Shown here: one piece after another, positions 52,158 to 60,933 of the stretch | How positions within the stretch are numbered: position 1 is the stretch's first letter | Layout of the letters: each line of letters begins with the position of its first letter | NCBI RefSeq assembly: GCF_021044825.1 | Contig: NZ_JAJNOC010000009.1 | Span: 124,001 to 188,000, forward strand | Direction of reading: 5' to 3' | Origin: Massilia phyllostachyos | GTDB lineage: Bacteria > Pseudomonadota > Gammaproteobacteria > Burkholderiales > Burkholderiaceae_D | DNA length: 64,000 nt | Made by a program: the position numbers and the translations under genes | The notes under the pieces: generated by a model | The model's database searches: none | The model's input: the letters and a program-made list of their open reading frames with translations, nothing else | What the model was told of the DNA's origin: nothing

Positions 52158-55100
52158 ATGACCGTCCCCCGCACCATCCTCGCGCTGTCCCTGGCGCTCA
52201 TCGGCAGCCAGGCCGCCGCCGCCGACCCCTACTTCCGTTTCCCCGCCGTGCGCGGCGACACCGTCGTCTTCACCGCCGAGGGCGACCTGTGGCGCACCAC
52301 GCTGGCCGGCGGCAAGGCCACGCGCCTGACCACCCACCCGTCGAGCGAAACCCAGGCCGCGATTTCCCCGGACGGCAAATCGATCGCCTTCGCCGCCTCC
52401 TACGAAGGCGCGCAGGAAGCCTATGTGATGCCGATCGAGGGCGGCCTGCCCAAGCGCGTCACCTTCGAAAACGGCGGTGTGACGGTGCTGGGCTGGACCG
52501 CGCAGGGCGAGGTCCTGGTGAGCACCGAGAATTCGACCGGCCCATCGAAGCACCGCGTGGTCGCGGCGCTGGACCCGGCCAGGCTGACGCGCCGCGTGCT
52601 GCCGCTGGCCGACGCCAACGACGCCACCCTGAGCGACGACGGCCGCACCGTGTTCTTCACGCGCATGGGCCTGTCGATGACCAACGATAACGTCAAGGCC
52701 TACCGCGGCGGGGCGCACGCGCAGTTGTGGCGCTACGAGCTGGGCCAGCCGGGCGAGGCGACGCCGATGTTCAAGGGCGACGACGCCAACAACCGGCGCG
52801 CCATGTGGTGGCAGGGCCGGGTCTACTTCATCAGCGATGCCGGCGGCTCGGACAATATCTGGTCGGCGCTGCCCGACGGGAGCGACCGCAAGGTCCACAC
52901 CAAGCACAGCGACTGGGACGTGCGCACCGCCTCGCTGGGCGACGGCCGCATCGCCTACCAGCTGGGCGCCGACCTGCACGTGTTCGACATCGCCAGCGGC
53001 GCCGACACCGTCGTGAAGGCCAGCCTGGTGTCGGACTTCGACCAGCAGCGCACCCGCCGCGTGCGCTCGCCGCTCGATGCGCTGACCGATATCGAGGTGG
53101 CCAACAAGGCCGAGCGCATCGTGCTGACCGCGCGCGGCCGCGTCACCGTCGCCGGCACCGGCAGCCACCGCCGGGTCGAGATCGCGGTGCCTGAAGGGGC
53201 GCGCGCCCGCAGCGCGGTGTTCAGCCACGACGACAAATGGGTCTACGCGTTTGTGGACACCACCGGCGAGAACGAGATCTGGCGCTACGCCGCCGACGGT
53301 TCCGGCAAGGGCGAGCGCCTGACGACGGATGGCGCCAGCCACCGTTCCGGCATCTATCCTTCGCCGGACGGCAAGTGGCTGGCCCACACCGACAAGAAGG
53401 GCCGCACCTGGCTGCTCGACCTGAACGCGAAGACCAATGTGATCATCGACGACGCGCGCCAGGTCGGCGCCGACCGTCCGGACCAGGTGGTGTGGTCGCC
53501 CGACAGCCGCAACCTGGCCTTCGTGCGCGTCGGCAGCAGCGAGCAGCGCAACCAGATCGGCATGTACAACCTGCCGTCGAAGTCCAAGGCCTTCGTCACC
53601 ACCGACCGCTACACCGCCGATTCGCCGGTGTTCTCGCCGGACGGTAAATGGCTGTACTTCCTCTCGGCGCGCAACTTCAACGTCAGCAATGGCGGCCCAT
53701 GGGGCGACCGTAACATGGGGCCGGTGTTCGACCGCCGTGTCGGCGTGTATGCGCTGGCGCTGCAGCCCGGCGTGCGCTTCCCGTTCAAGGCCGAGGACGA
53801 GCTGACCAAGCCGGAAGAGAAGTCGCCGGAAGCCGCCGCGCGCCTGGCGGTGACCACGCCGGGCAAGGAAGACGCCGTCGCGATCGCCGCGGCCACGGCC
53901 GCTGCGAATGCCGTCAACGCGGCCAATGCCGACAAGGCCAAACCGGCGGCGCCGGTGCCGGCGGTCGACTACGCCGGCCTGCGCGAGCGCCTGTACGTGG
54001 TGCCGATCGCACCGGGCAACTACCGCGGCCTCGACATCGACGACAAGCGCCTCTACCTGCTCGACACCGGCGACAACGGACGCGGCGTGCTGAAAACCCT
54101 GGAGATCTCGCGCAGCTCGCCGCAACCGGAAACCTTCGCCGCCAACGTGCGCAGCTGGGGCCTGAGCAGCGACCGCAAGCACGTGTTCTACCGCACCGCT
54201 GCCGCCACCGGTCCGGGCGAGATGCTGATCGTTCCGGCCGGCGCCAAGGCACCGGCCGACGTCAGCAAGGCGCGCGTGAAGGTCGACGACTGGGCGATCA
54301 GCACCAATCCGCGCCTGGAATGGACGCAGATGTTCAACGACGCCTGGCGCATGCACCGCGACTTCCTGTACGACGCCAATATGCGCGGCGTCGACTGGGC
54401 CGCCGTGCGCGGCAAGTACGCGCCGCTGGTAGAGCGCGTGACCGACCGCGCGGAACTGAACGACGTGCTGGGCATGATGGTGGGTGAATTGGGCGCGCTG
54501 CACTCGCAGATCGTCCCGGGCGACATCCGCCGCGCCACCGGCGAGGGCGTGCCGTCGAGCCTGGGCGCGGTGCTCTCGCGCGTCGGCGACGGCTTCCGGG
54601 TCGACCGCATCTACCGCAGCGAGCCGGAGCTGCCGCTCGAACGCGGCCCGCTGGCGCAACCCGACGTCGGTGTCAAGGAGGGCGACATCATCACCGCCGT
54701 CAACGGCAAGCAGCTCAGCGAATCGCGCGACATCGCCGACCTGCTGCTCGACCAGGCCGACAAGCAGGTGCTGCTGCACGTGAAGAGCGGCGGCGACAAG
54801 AACGCCAAGCCGCGCGCCGTGATCGTCACGCCGGTGTCGATGGTGCGCCACGCCAGCCTGCGCTATGCCGACTGGGAGCAGGGCAGGGCGCAGCAGGCCG
54901 ACGCGGCCTCGAAAGGCCGGATCGGCTACCTGCACCTGCGCGCCATGAGCACAGCCGACATCAACGCCTTCGCGCGCGACTTCTACGCCAACATCAACAA
55001 GGAAGGCCTGATCATCGACGTGCGCCGCAATAACGGCGGCAACATCGACAGCTGGATCATCGAGAAGCTGCTGCGCCGCTCGTGGGCGTTCTGGAGCGCG

Positions 55101-55580
55101 AACGGCAACCAGCCCCAGTCGAACATGCAGAACACCTTCCGCGGCCACCTGGTGGTGCTGATGGACGAGCTGACCTACTCGGACGGCGAGACCTTCGCGG
55201 CCGGCATCAAGGCCCTGAAACTGGGCCCGCTGGTCGGCAAGCGCAGCGCCGGCGCCGGCGTCTGGCTCAGCGACGGCAACACCCTGGCGGACAACGGCCG
55301 CGCGCGCGTGGCCGAATTCGGCCAGTTCGCGACCGACGGCGAGTGGCTGATCGAAGGCGTGGGCGTGACCCCGGACGTGGAGGTCGAGAACCTGCCGCAC
55401 GAGACCTTCGCCGGCCGCGACCGCCAGCTGGAAGTGGCGATCGAGCTGCTCGAGAAGAAGATGGCGGAGCAGCCGGTCAAGCCGTGGAAACCGGCGGCGA
55501 TTCCCGCGTTGCGCCGCGACGGCGGCCCGCGCGAAGGCATCCCGCGCGAAGGCGCGGCGGGCGGCGCGACCCAGCGCTGA
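52158..55580 (+). CDS. Tricorn-type protease (S41 family), exported
   Basis: The 1140-aa protein carries a signal peptide (about 1-21, LALSLALIGSQAAA), so unlike archaeal Tricorn it should work in the periplasm or outside. Beta-propeller repeats occupy about 22-660 (YFRFPAVRGDTVVFTAEGDLWRT; WSPDSRNLAFVRV; FSPDGKWLYFLSARNF). A helical C1 domain has DAWRMHRDFLYD near 726, where Tricorn has its catalytic Ser-His pair. A PDZ domain (about 795-870, VKEGDIITAVNGKQL) and the S41 core with nucleophile region TYSDGETFAAGIKAL near 1006 and GVGVTPDVEVENLP follow. It has no obvious partner genes. It probably degrades peptides or misfolded exported proteins. Confidence 0.9.
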   Translation: MTVPRTILALSLALIGSQAAAADPYFRFPAVRGDTVVFTAEGDLWRTTLAGGKATRLTTHPSSETQAAISPDGKSIAFAASYEGAQEAYVMPIEGGLPKRVTFENGGVTVLGWTAQGEVLVSTENSTGPSKHRVVAALDPARLTRRVLPLADANDATLSDDGRTVFFTRMGLSMTNDNVKAYRGGAHAQLWRYELGQPGEATPMFKGDDANNRRAMWWQGRVYFISDAGGSDNIWSALPDGSDRKVHTKHSDWDVRTASLGDGRIAYQLGADLHVFDIASGADTVVKASLVSDFDQQRTRRVRSPLDALTDIEVANKAERIVLTARGRVTVAGTGSHRRVEIAVPEGARARSAVFSHDDKWVYAFVDTTGENEIWRYAADGSGKGERLTTDGASHRSGIYPSPDGKWLAHTDKKGRTWLLDLNAKTNVIIDDARQVGADRPDQVVWSPDSRNLAFVRVGSSEQRNQIGMYNLPSKSKAFVTTDRYTADSPVFSPDGKWLYFLSARNFNVSNGGPWGDRNMGPVFDRRVGVYALALQPGVRFPFKAEDELTKPEEKSPEAAARLAVTTPGKEDAVAIAAATAAANAVNAANADKAKPAAPVPAVDYAGLRERLYVVPIAPGNYRGLDIDDKRLYLLDTGDNGRGVLKTLEISRSSPQPETFAANVRSWGLSSDRKHVFYRTAAATGPGEMLIVPAGAKAPADVSKARVKVDDWAISTNPRLEWTQMFNDAWRMHRDFLYDANMRGVDWAAVRGKYAPLVERVTDRAELNDVLGMMVGELGALHSQIVPGDIRRATGEGVPSSLGAVLSRVGDGFRVDRIYRSEPELPLERGPLAQPDVGVKEGDIITAVNGKQLSESRDIADLLLDQADKQVLLHVKSGGDKNAKPRAVIVTPVSMVRHASLRYADWEQGRAQQADAASKGRIGYLHLRAMSTADINAFARDFYANINKEGLIIDVRRNNGGNIDSWIIEKLLRRSWAFWSANGNQPQSNMQNTFRGHLVVLMDELTYSDGETFAAGIKALKLGPLVGKRSAGAGVWLSDGNTLADNGRARVAEFGQFATDGEWLIEGVGVTPDVEVENLPHETFAGRDRQLEVAIELLEKKMAEQPVKPWKPAAIPALRRDGGPREGIPREGAAGGATQR

Positions 55581-55588
55581 CAGGCGAC

Positions 55589-55639
55589 ATTGTGGCGGCG
55601 TGGTGAAACGGTATCTGCCGTTCATCACGCCGTCACAAT
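55589..55639 (+). terminator. Long imperfect hairpin after the Tricorn gene
   Basis: The segment folds into a stem of about 22 pairs: ATTGTG with CACAAT at the ends, CGGCGTG with CACGCCG inside, then TGAA/TTCA and CGG/CCG, with two G-T positions, one bulged A and a six-base loop. It begins nine bases after the stop codon and is followed by TTTGTTT. It probably ends the Tricorn transcript; a regulatory role for the chemotaxis gene is also possible. Confidence 0.65.
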
Positions 55640-55681
55640 TTGTTTCTATGATGCAAGCATCTTCCTTTCGAGGTACTTGCA

Positions 55682-57283
55682 ATGCGACTCGATTCGCTCC
55701 AGACCGGCACCAGGATCCTCGGCGCCTTCGCTCTCGTTTCCCTGCTCCTCATCATGCTGGCCGGCGTCGCGCTGTGGCGCATGCAGGCCACCGACGCGCT
55801 CACCAGCGACCTGGTCTACGACAAGCTGGCCAAGCAGCAGCTGACCTCCGACCTGCTCGGCGCCGAGCGCCTGAACGGCTCGCGCACCGTCGCCATCGCG
55901 CGCAGCGACAGCCTGGAGCTGGCCGATTACTTCAACGCTCAGCTGGCCGCCGGCAAGAAGAACGTGGCCGCGATCGAAGCCAAACTCACCAGGCTGCCGC
56001 GTTCGGCGCGCGAAGCCGCCCTGATGGCCGAGGCGGGCAAGCACAAGGCGGCGCTGGACAAGGTGCAGGCGGCGCTGTTCCAGGCCAAGGAATTCGGCCA
56101 GACCGGGGTCGTCGAGGGACTGGTCGGCGGCGACTGGGAACGGCACTACCAGGCCTATACCGGCGCGCTGGCGGCGCTGCTGGCCCACGAGGGCGAGGCG
56201 GCGCACCGCCTGGCCGAGGAGTCTGGCGCGGCATCGGCCTTCGGCAAGTCGCTGGTTCTCATTCTCGGCCTGGCGGCGCTCGGCGTCGGCGCGCTGCTCG
56301 CCTGGGTCCTGACCCGCAGCATCGTCGGCCCGCTCAGGGAGGCGGCGCAGCTGGCCGAGCAAGTAGCGCACGGCGACCTGCGTCCGCTCATCCGCCACCG
56401 GCGGCGCGATGAGATCGGCCGCCTGTTCGACGCCCTGAATGGCATGACCGGCGGCGTGGCGGCCACCGTGTCCCAGGTGTTGCAGGGCGCGCAGGCGATC
56501 GACTCGGCGTCGAGCGAGATTGCCGACGGCAACGGCGACCTGTCGCGCCGCACCGAGCGCCAGGCCGCGGCCCTGAGCCAGACCGTCGGCGCGATGGACG
56601 CGCTGCTCGCGGCGATCGCCCGCAACAACAACAGCGCGCGCTCGGCCAACGCCCTGATCCAGGCCGCCTCCAGCGTCGCCAGCCGCAGCGCCGGGGCGGT
56701 CGAGCAGATGGTCGCGCGCATGGGCGCCATCAAGGCCTCGGCCGACAAGATCACCGACATCACCGGCATGATCGACAGCATCGCCTTCCAGACCAATATC
56801 CTGGCGCTGAACGCGGCGGTGGAGGCGGCGCGCGCCGGCAGCGAAGGACGCGGCTTCGCGGTGGTGGCGGCTGAGGTGCGCAACCTGGCCCAGCACTCGG
56901 CCACCGCGGCCAAGGAAATCAAGCGCCTGATCCACGAATCGAGCGAGCAGATCGCCGCCGGCACCGGCATCGCCGGCACCGCGGGCGAGACCATGCGCGC
57001 GGTGCTGCAGCACGTGCACGAGGTAGCGGGCCTGCTGGAGACCATCCATGCCGCCAGCGGCGAGCAGGCCGGCGGGGTGGAGCAGGTCAGCCGGGCGATC
57101 GCCGAGATGGACGAGTCGACCCAGCAGAATGCGGCGATGGTCGAGGAAGCCGCGGCCGCGGCGGAATCGATGCGGCGCCAGGCGGCCGAGCTGTCGGCGC
57201 TGGTGGCGACGTTCAAACTGCGCGAGGTGGCAAAAGCGGCAGAAGCGGCCGCAGTGGCCAGAGCCCCGCTGGCGCTTACTTGA
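55682..57283 (+). CDS. Methyl-accepting chemotaxis protein
   Basis: The 533-aa receptor has two membrane helices (about 11-31, ILGAFALVSLLLIMLAGVALW, and about 192-212, LVLILGLAALGVGALLAWVL) around a four-helix-bundle periplasmic sensor. A HAMP domain (about 213-265) and a cytoplasmic signalling hairpin follow, whose tip reads IDSIAFQTNILALNAAVEAARAGSEGRGFAVVAAEVRNLAQ. No C-terminal CheR-binding pentapeptide is present. Ligand unknown. The gene is separated from the Tricorn gene by a long hairpin and overlaps the convergent NTF2-like gene by 8 bases. Confidence 0.93.
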   Translation: MRLDSLQTGTRILGAFALVSLLLIMLAGVALWRMQATDALTSDLVYDKLAKQQLTSDLLGAERLNGSRTVAIARSDSLELADYFNAQLAAGKKNVAAIEAKLTRLPRSAREAALMAEAGKHKAALDKVQAALFQAKEFGQTGVVEGLVGGDWERHYQAYTGALAALLAHEGEAAHRLAEESGAASAFGKSLVLILGLAALGVGALLAWVLTRSIVGPLREAAQLAEQVAHGDLRPLIRHRRRDEIGRLFDALNGMTGGVAATVSQVLQGAQAIDSASSEIADGNGDLSRRTERQAAALSQTVGAMDALLAAIARNNNSARSANALIQAASSVASRSAGAVEQMVARMGAIKASADKITDITGMIDSIAFQTNILALNAAVEAARAGSEGRGFAVVAAEVRNLAQHSATAAKEIKRLIHESSEQIAAGTGIAGTAGETMRAVLQHVHEVAGLLETIHAASGEQAGGVEQVSRAIAEMDESTQQNAAMVEEAAAAAESMRRQAAELSALVATFKLREVAKAAEAAAVARAPLALT

Positions 57284-57629
57284 TCAGCGGGACCACGTAG
57301 GCGTTCAGCTCGGCCAGCTTGCCCTCGCGCAGGCGCCAGACGTCGCAATACGAATTCGGCACCGGACGGCCGCCGTCGTCGTAGCTGGTGATCTCGCCGA
57401 TCGCGGCGACCTGGTCGCCCTCCGCGATCATGCTGCGCACCGTGAAGTCGGGCGGCTCGACGTATTCCTCGGCCATCCAGCGCCGCACCGCTTCCTTGCC
57501 GTACAGGGTTTCGCCGCCCACCGTGGACCAGATGACGTCTTCGGTGCAGTGGGACAGGAAGCCTTCGTTGTCGCCGGCGCGCACCGCCGCGTTGGCCTGC
57601 TCGAGGACGGCCTTGTTTTGTTCGGACAT
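57276..57629 (-). CDS. SnoaL/NTF2-like protein
   Basis: The 117-aa product has the cone-shaped NTF2/SnoaL-like fold pattern: NKAVLEQANAAVRAGDNEGFLSHCTEDVIWSTVGG at the start, YGKEAVRRWMAEEY, TVRSMIAEGDQVAAIGEI and NSYCDVWRLREGKLAELNAYV at the end. Such proteins are small ligand-binding or isomerase-type enzymes; no catalytic residues can be named with confidence. The ATG at 57629 has GGGAGA upstream. It converges on the chemotaxis receptor gene, with the last 8 bases shared. Confidence 0.82.
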   Translation of the reverse strand: MSEQNKAVLEQANAAVRAGDNEGFLSHCTEDVIWSTVGGETLYGKEAVRRWMAEEYVEPPDFTVRSMIAEGDQVAAIGEITSYDDGGRPVPNSYCDVWRLREGKLAELNAYVVPLIK

Positions 57630-57697
57630 GGTGTCTCCCTTGCGTTTGCTGGAAGGTGCAGCATACCGTAATGACGCCACCCGCAGCACGCAGTTCC

Positions 57698-57810
57698 GTA
57701 GGGTGGGCAATCTTTTGCCCACGCGTTCAACTAACGATAGCGTCGCCTCGGTGCGCCCGGGAGTTGAACGCGTGGGCGGAGGACCGCGGGGCCGCCCAGG
57801 CCCACCCTAC
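57698..57810. repeat. Dispersed palindromic repeat, copy 3
   Basis: Ends GTAGGGTGGGC and GCCCACCCTAC, with inner GTGGGCaatcttttGCCCAC hairpin, GCGTTCAAC and GTTGAACGCGTGGGC. It is clearly the same element as the copies at 10883-10981 and 46163-46285. It ends 5 bases before the stop of the GFA gene. Confidence 0.9.
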
Positions 57811-57815
57811 AGGGA

Positions 57816-58208
57816 TCAGAAGTAGTGTTCGGCGTCCGGTGGCGGTACGACCCATGCGTGCATGCGCTCCTCGTACACCGACACGTTCGGCGCCGGAAAT
57901 GCCGGGTCGGCGAAGGTCCCGACCGGAATCGTGATGAAGCCTTCCAGTCCCTCGGCCTTGTACCAGACCGTGGTGCCGCAGGTCGCGCAGAAGTGGAAGG
58001 TGGCGCGCGCGCCCGAGCCGCCCACCCGTACAAAGCTGGTGGACTGGCCTTCGATGACGACGGACTCCTCTGGAAAACGCGCCTGCGCCGCGAACACGCT
58101 GCCGCTGCGCCGCTGGCAGGCCAGGCAGTGGCAGATCGAGACGCGCACCGGATCGGCGTTCACGGTGGCCGTGAGCTGGCCGCAGCTGCAGGATGCCAGC
58201 CGCTCCAT
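57816..58208 (-). CDS. GFA family (glutathione-dependent formaldehyde-activating-like) protein
   Basis: The 130-aa protein has the GFA zinc-binding pattern: SCSCGQL near residue 8, ICHCLACQRRSGSVF (about 26-40) and HFCATCGTTVWY (about 72-83), that is two structural zinc sites. The family is named after the Gfa enzyme but most members have unknown roles. The ATG at 58208 overlaps the stop of the upstream gene (ATGA), so it is probably the last cistron of the transsulfuration operon. A link to glutathione or thiol chemistry would fit the context, but is inference. Confidence 0.88.
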   Translation of the reverse strand: MERLASCSCGQLTATVNADPVRVSICHCLACQRRSGSVFAAQARFPEESVVIEGQSTSFVRVGGSGARATFHFCATCGTTVWYKAEGLEGFITIPVGTFADPAFPAPNVSVYEERMHAWVVPPPDAEHYF

Positions 58209-59380
58209 CACACCGCCGCCAGCGCCCGGCGCAAATCTTCGCGCTGGTCGTCCAGGTGCTCGATGCCGACCGACAGGCGGATCAGGCCGTCACCGATGCC
58301 CAGTTGCGCGCGCTGCTCGGCCGGGATGCTCGCATGGGTCATCAGCGCCGGATGCTCGATCAGGCTCTCGACCCCGCCCAGGCTCTCGGCCAGCGTGAAC
58401 ACCTCGCAGGCTTCCAGGAAGCGGCGGCTGCCGGCCAGGTCGGTGGCCAGGTCGATCGAGACGATGCCGCCGAAGCCGTTCATCTGGCGCCGCGCCAGCG
58501 CGTGCTGCGGGTGCGATTCCAGGCCCGGATAGAACACCTTGCGCACCTTGGGCTCACGTTCCAGCCACTGGGCCAATGCCAGCGCGTTGGCGCTGCTGCG
58601 CTCCACGCGCAGGGCCAGGGTTTTTATGCCGCGCAGCACCAGGAAGCTGTCGAAGGGCCCCTGGATGGCGCCGACGGCGTTCTGGATGAAGCCGAGGCGC
58701 TCGCCCAATTCCTGGTGGCGGTCTTCCTGGCCGACCACGGCCACGCCGCCGATCACGTCCGAGTGCCCGTTCAGATACTTGGTGGTCGAGTGCACCACGA
58801 TGTCGAAGCCGAGTGCCAAAGGACGCTGCACGATGGGGCTGGCGAAGGTGTTGTCGCAGACCGTGATGACGCCGCGCGCGCGGCACTGGGCCGCGATCGC
58901 CGCGAGGTCGGCCAGTTTCAACATGGGGTTGGTCGGGGTCTCGACCCACACCAGCCTGGTCTCCGGCCGCAGGGCCGCTCCCAGCGCGTCCGCGTCGGTC
59001 AGGTCGACGTAGCTGAAGGTATGGCCGGCGCTCAGCTTGCGCACGCGCTCGAACAGGCGGAAGGTGCCGCCGTACATGTCGTCGCCGGCCACGATGTGCG
59101 AGCCGGCCGGCAGCAGTTCCAGCACCGCGGCAATGGCCGCCAGGCCCGAGGCGAAGGCGAAGGCGGCGCCGCCGCTTTCGATGTCGGCCACGCAGCGCTC
59201 CAGCGCCCAGCGCGTCGGGTTGTGCGAGCGGCCGTAGTCCAGGCCCTTGTGCACGCCCGGGCTCTCCTGGCGGAAGGTCGAGGTCGCGAAGATCGGCGGC
59301 ATCACGGCGCCGGTGGCCGGTTCCGGCGCCTGGCCGCCGTGGATCACGCGGGTGGCGAGATGTTTTTTCTGTTCGGTCAT
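58208..59380 (-). CDS. Cystathionine gamma-synthase/gamma-lyase (PLP enzyme)
   Basis: The 390-aa enzyme is a Cys/Met-metabolism PLP-dependent protein. The pyridoxal Lys is K201 in HSTTKYLNGHSD; YGRSHNPTRWALE (about 49-61), FASGLAAIAAVLELL, DDMYGGTFRLFERV and SLGGVESLIEHPALMTHA are family blocks. Sequence alone does not separate gamma-synthase from gamma-lyase. Because it follows a cystathionine beta-synthase and overlaps it by 4 bases, gamma-lyase in reverse transsulfuration (homocysteine to cysteine) is the better guess. It overlaps the GFA gene by one base. Confidence 0.93.
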   Translation of the reverse strand: MTEQKKHLATRVIHGGQAPEPATGAVMPPIFATSTFRQESPGVHKGLDYGRSHNPTRWALERCVADIESGGAAFAFASGLAAIAAVLELLPAGSHIVAGDDMYGGTFRLFERVRKLSAGHTFSYVDLTDADALGAALRPETRLVWVETPTNPMLKLADLAAIAAQCRARGVITVCDNTFASPIVQRPLALGFDIVVHSTTKYLNGHSDVIGGVAVVGQEDRHQELGERLGFIQNAVGAIQGPFDSFLVLRGIKTLALRVERSSANALALAQWLEREPKVRKVFYPGLESHPQHALARRQMNGFGGIVSIDLATDLAGSRRFLEACEVFTLAESLGGVESLIEHPALMTHASIPAEQRAQLGIGDGLIRLSVGIEHLDDQREDLRRALAAV

Positions 59381-60756
59381 GAAAGCGTCCTTCGCAGGTG
59401 GTTCAGCAGATCATAGCGCGTGATCAGGCCGTAGAAGCGCTCGCCGTCGTGGATCACGGCGGTCAGGCCGCGGTCGAGGATTTCGCGCAGGTGGCCCATG
59501 CTGGCGCTTGGCAGCAGGGTCTGCAGCGAGGAGGTCATGGTGCTGGAGACCGGGGCGCTGAACTTCTCCGGTTCGGTTGTCACGTGCAGCAGGATGTCGG
59601 ATTCGTCGATCAGGCCGACCAGGCGGCCGCCGTCGTCGACCACCGGCAGCTGCTGCAGGTCGCTGTTGCGCATGCGGTTGAAGGCGGTGAGCAGGGTGTC
59701 GATTGGTGACAGGGTGACCACTTCGCCGGCGTCGTGGCGGCGCCCGATCAGGTCGCGCAGGTCGCCCGTCTTCGGTCGCGAGATCAGGCCCTGGTCGACC
59801 ATCCAGCCGTCGCTGTACACCTTGGTGAGATAGCGGGTGCCGGTGTCGCAGACGAAGGTGACGACGCGCTTGGGGCGGGTCTGTTCGCGGCAGTAGCGCA
59901 GTGCGGCCGCCAGCAGGGTGCCGGTCGAGGAGCCGCCCAGGACGCCTTCCTGCTGCAGCAGCAGGCGCGCGGTGCCGAAGCTTTCCTCGTCGGGAATCGT
60001 GTAGGCCTTTTTCACGCGCGACAGGTCGGCGATGCCGGGAATGAAGTCTTCGCCGATGCCCTCGACCGCCCACGAGCCGGCATCCTTGCGCAGCACGCCG
60101 GTATTCACGTAGTCGGCCAGGATCGAGCCCTGCGGGTCGGCCAGCACGAATTCCAGGTTCGGCTGCACTTTTCTAAAATAGCGCGACAGGCCGGTGAGGG
60201 TGCCGGACGAGCCGACGCCGACCACGATGGCATCGACCTTGTGGTTGCACTGGTCCCAGATCTCGGGGCCGGTGGTGGTTTCGTGGGCGCGCGGGTTGGC
60301 CGGGTTGTTGAACTGGTCGGCGAACCAGGCGCCGGGGATTTCCTTCGCCAGGCGCGCCGCGTAGTCCTGGTAGTACTCGGGGTGGCCCTTGCCGACGTCG
60401 GAGCGGGTCAGGTGGATCTCGGCGCCGAGCGCCTTGAGGTGCAGGATCTTTTCGGCCGCCATTTTATCCGGCACCACCAGCACCACGCGGTAGCCCTTGA
60501 TGCGCGCCACCAGGGCCAGGCCCAGGCCGGTATTGCCGGCGGTGGCCTCGACCACGGTGCCGCCTGGCGCCAGGTGGCCGTCGTGCTCGGCCTGCTCGAT
60601 CATGGCGCGGCCGATGCGGTCCTTGATCGAGCCGCCGGGGTTCTGCGATTCGAGCTTCAGGAACAGCTGGCAGGGGCCGGTATCGATGCGGGTGACTTCG
60701 ATCAGCGGGGTGTCGCCGATCAGGGAAAACAGTGCAGCTTGCGACGCATGTTGCAT
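59377..60756 (-). CDS. cbs: Cystathionine beta-synthase
   Basis: The 459-aa enzyme condenses serine (or acetylserine) with homocysteine. The PLP-binding Lys is K45 in NPGGSIKDRIGRAM; EATAGNTGLGLALVA, GVGSSGTLTGLSRYF and EGIGEDFIPG are typical. Two C-terminal CBS domains (about 335-455, VVTLSPIDTLLTAFNRMRNS and LLPSASMGHLREILDRGLTAVIHDGE) suggest allosteric control. The ATG at 60756 follows a strong GGAGG. It is first in an operon with the gamma-synthase/lyase and GFA genes. No N-terminal haem domain is present. Confidence 0.93.
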   Translation of the reverse strand: MQHASQAALFSLIGDTPLIEVTRIDTGPCQLFLKLESQNPGGSIKDRIGRAMIEQAEHDGHLAPGGTVVEATAGNTGLGLALVARIKGYRVVLVVPDKMAAEKILHLKALGAEIHLTRSDVGKGHPEYYQDYAARLAKEIPGAWFADQFNNPANPRAHETTTGPEIWDQCNHKVDAIVVGVGSSGTLTGLSRYFRKVQPNLEFVLADPQGSILADYVNTGVLRKDAGSWAVEGIGEDFIPGIADLSRVKKAYTIPDEESFGTARLLLQQEGVLGGSSTGTLLAAALRYCREQTRPKRVVTFVCDTGTRYLTKVYSDGWMVDQGLISRPKTGDLRDLIGRRHDAGEVVTLSPIDTLLTAFNRMRNSDLQQLPVVDDGGRLVGLIDESDILLHVTTEPEKFSAPVSSTMTSSLQTLLPSASMGHLREILDRGLTAVIHDGERFYGLITRYDLLNHLRRTLS

Positions 60757-60854
60757 AGTGCCTCCGTTTGACGGGCATTCCGGATGCGGATGCCCGTTTC
60801 GTGCGCGGCGTGCATGGCGCCGCTCCGTGGTCACTGGCGCCGGGTCGGCGTCAG

Positions 60855-60881
60855 GCCGTATAAAAAAGATAATAATACGGC
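60855..60881. promoter_or_regulatory. Inverted repeat in the cystathionine beta-synthase promoter region
   Basis: GCCGTAT (60855-60861) and ATACGGC (60875-60881) enclose 13 AT-rich bases. The site is about 100 bases upstream of the cystathionine beta-synthase start, and read on the minus strand its centre offers AT-rich -10-like sequence. It may be the operator for the operon. Confidence 0.4.
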
Positions 60882-60933
60882 TTTCGCCCGCGTGGGTGTT
60901 GGGCGGAATTAAAGGTGCGGGACAATGCGCGTG

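Noticed and set aside
52041..55682. 1213-codon minus-strand frame opposite the Tricorn gene
   Set aside because: Shadow of the GC-rich coding strand; low-complexity His/Arg/Val/Gly composition with no domain pattern.
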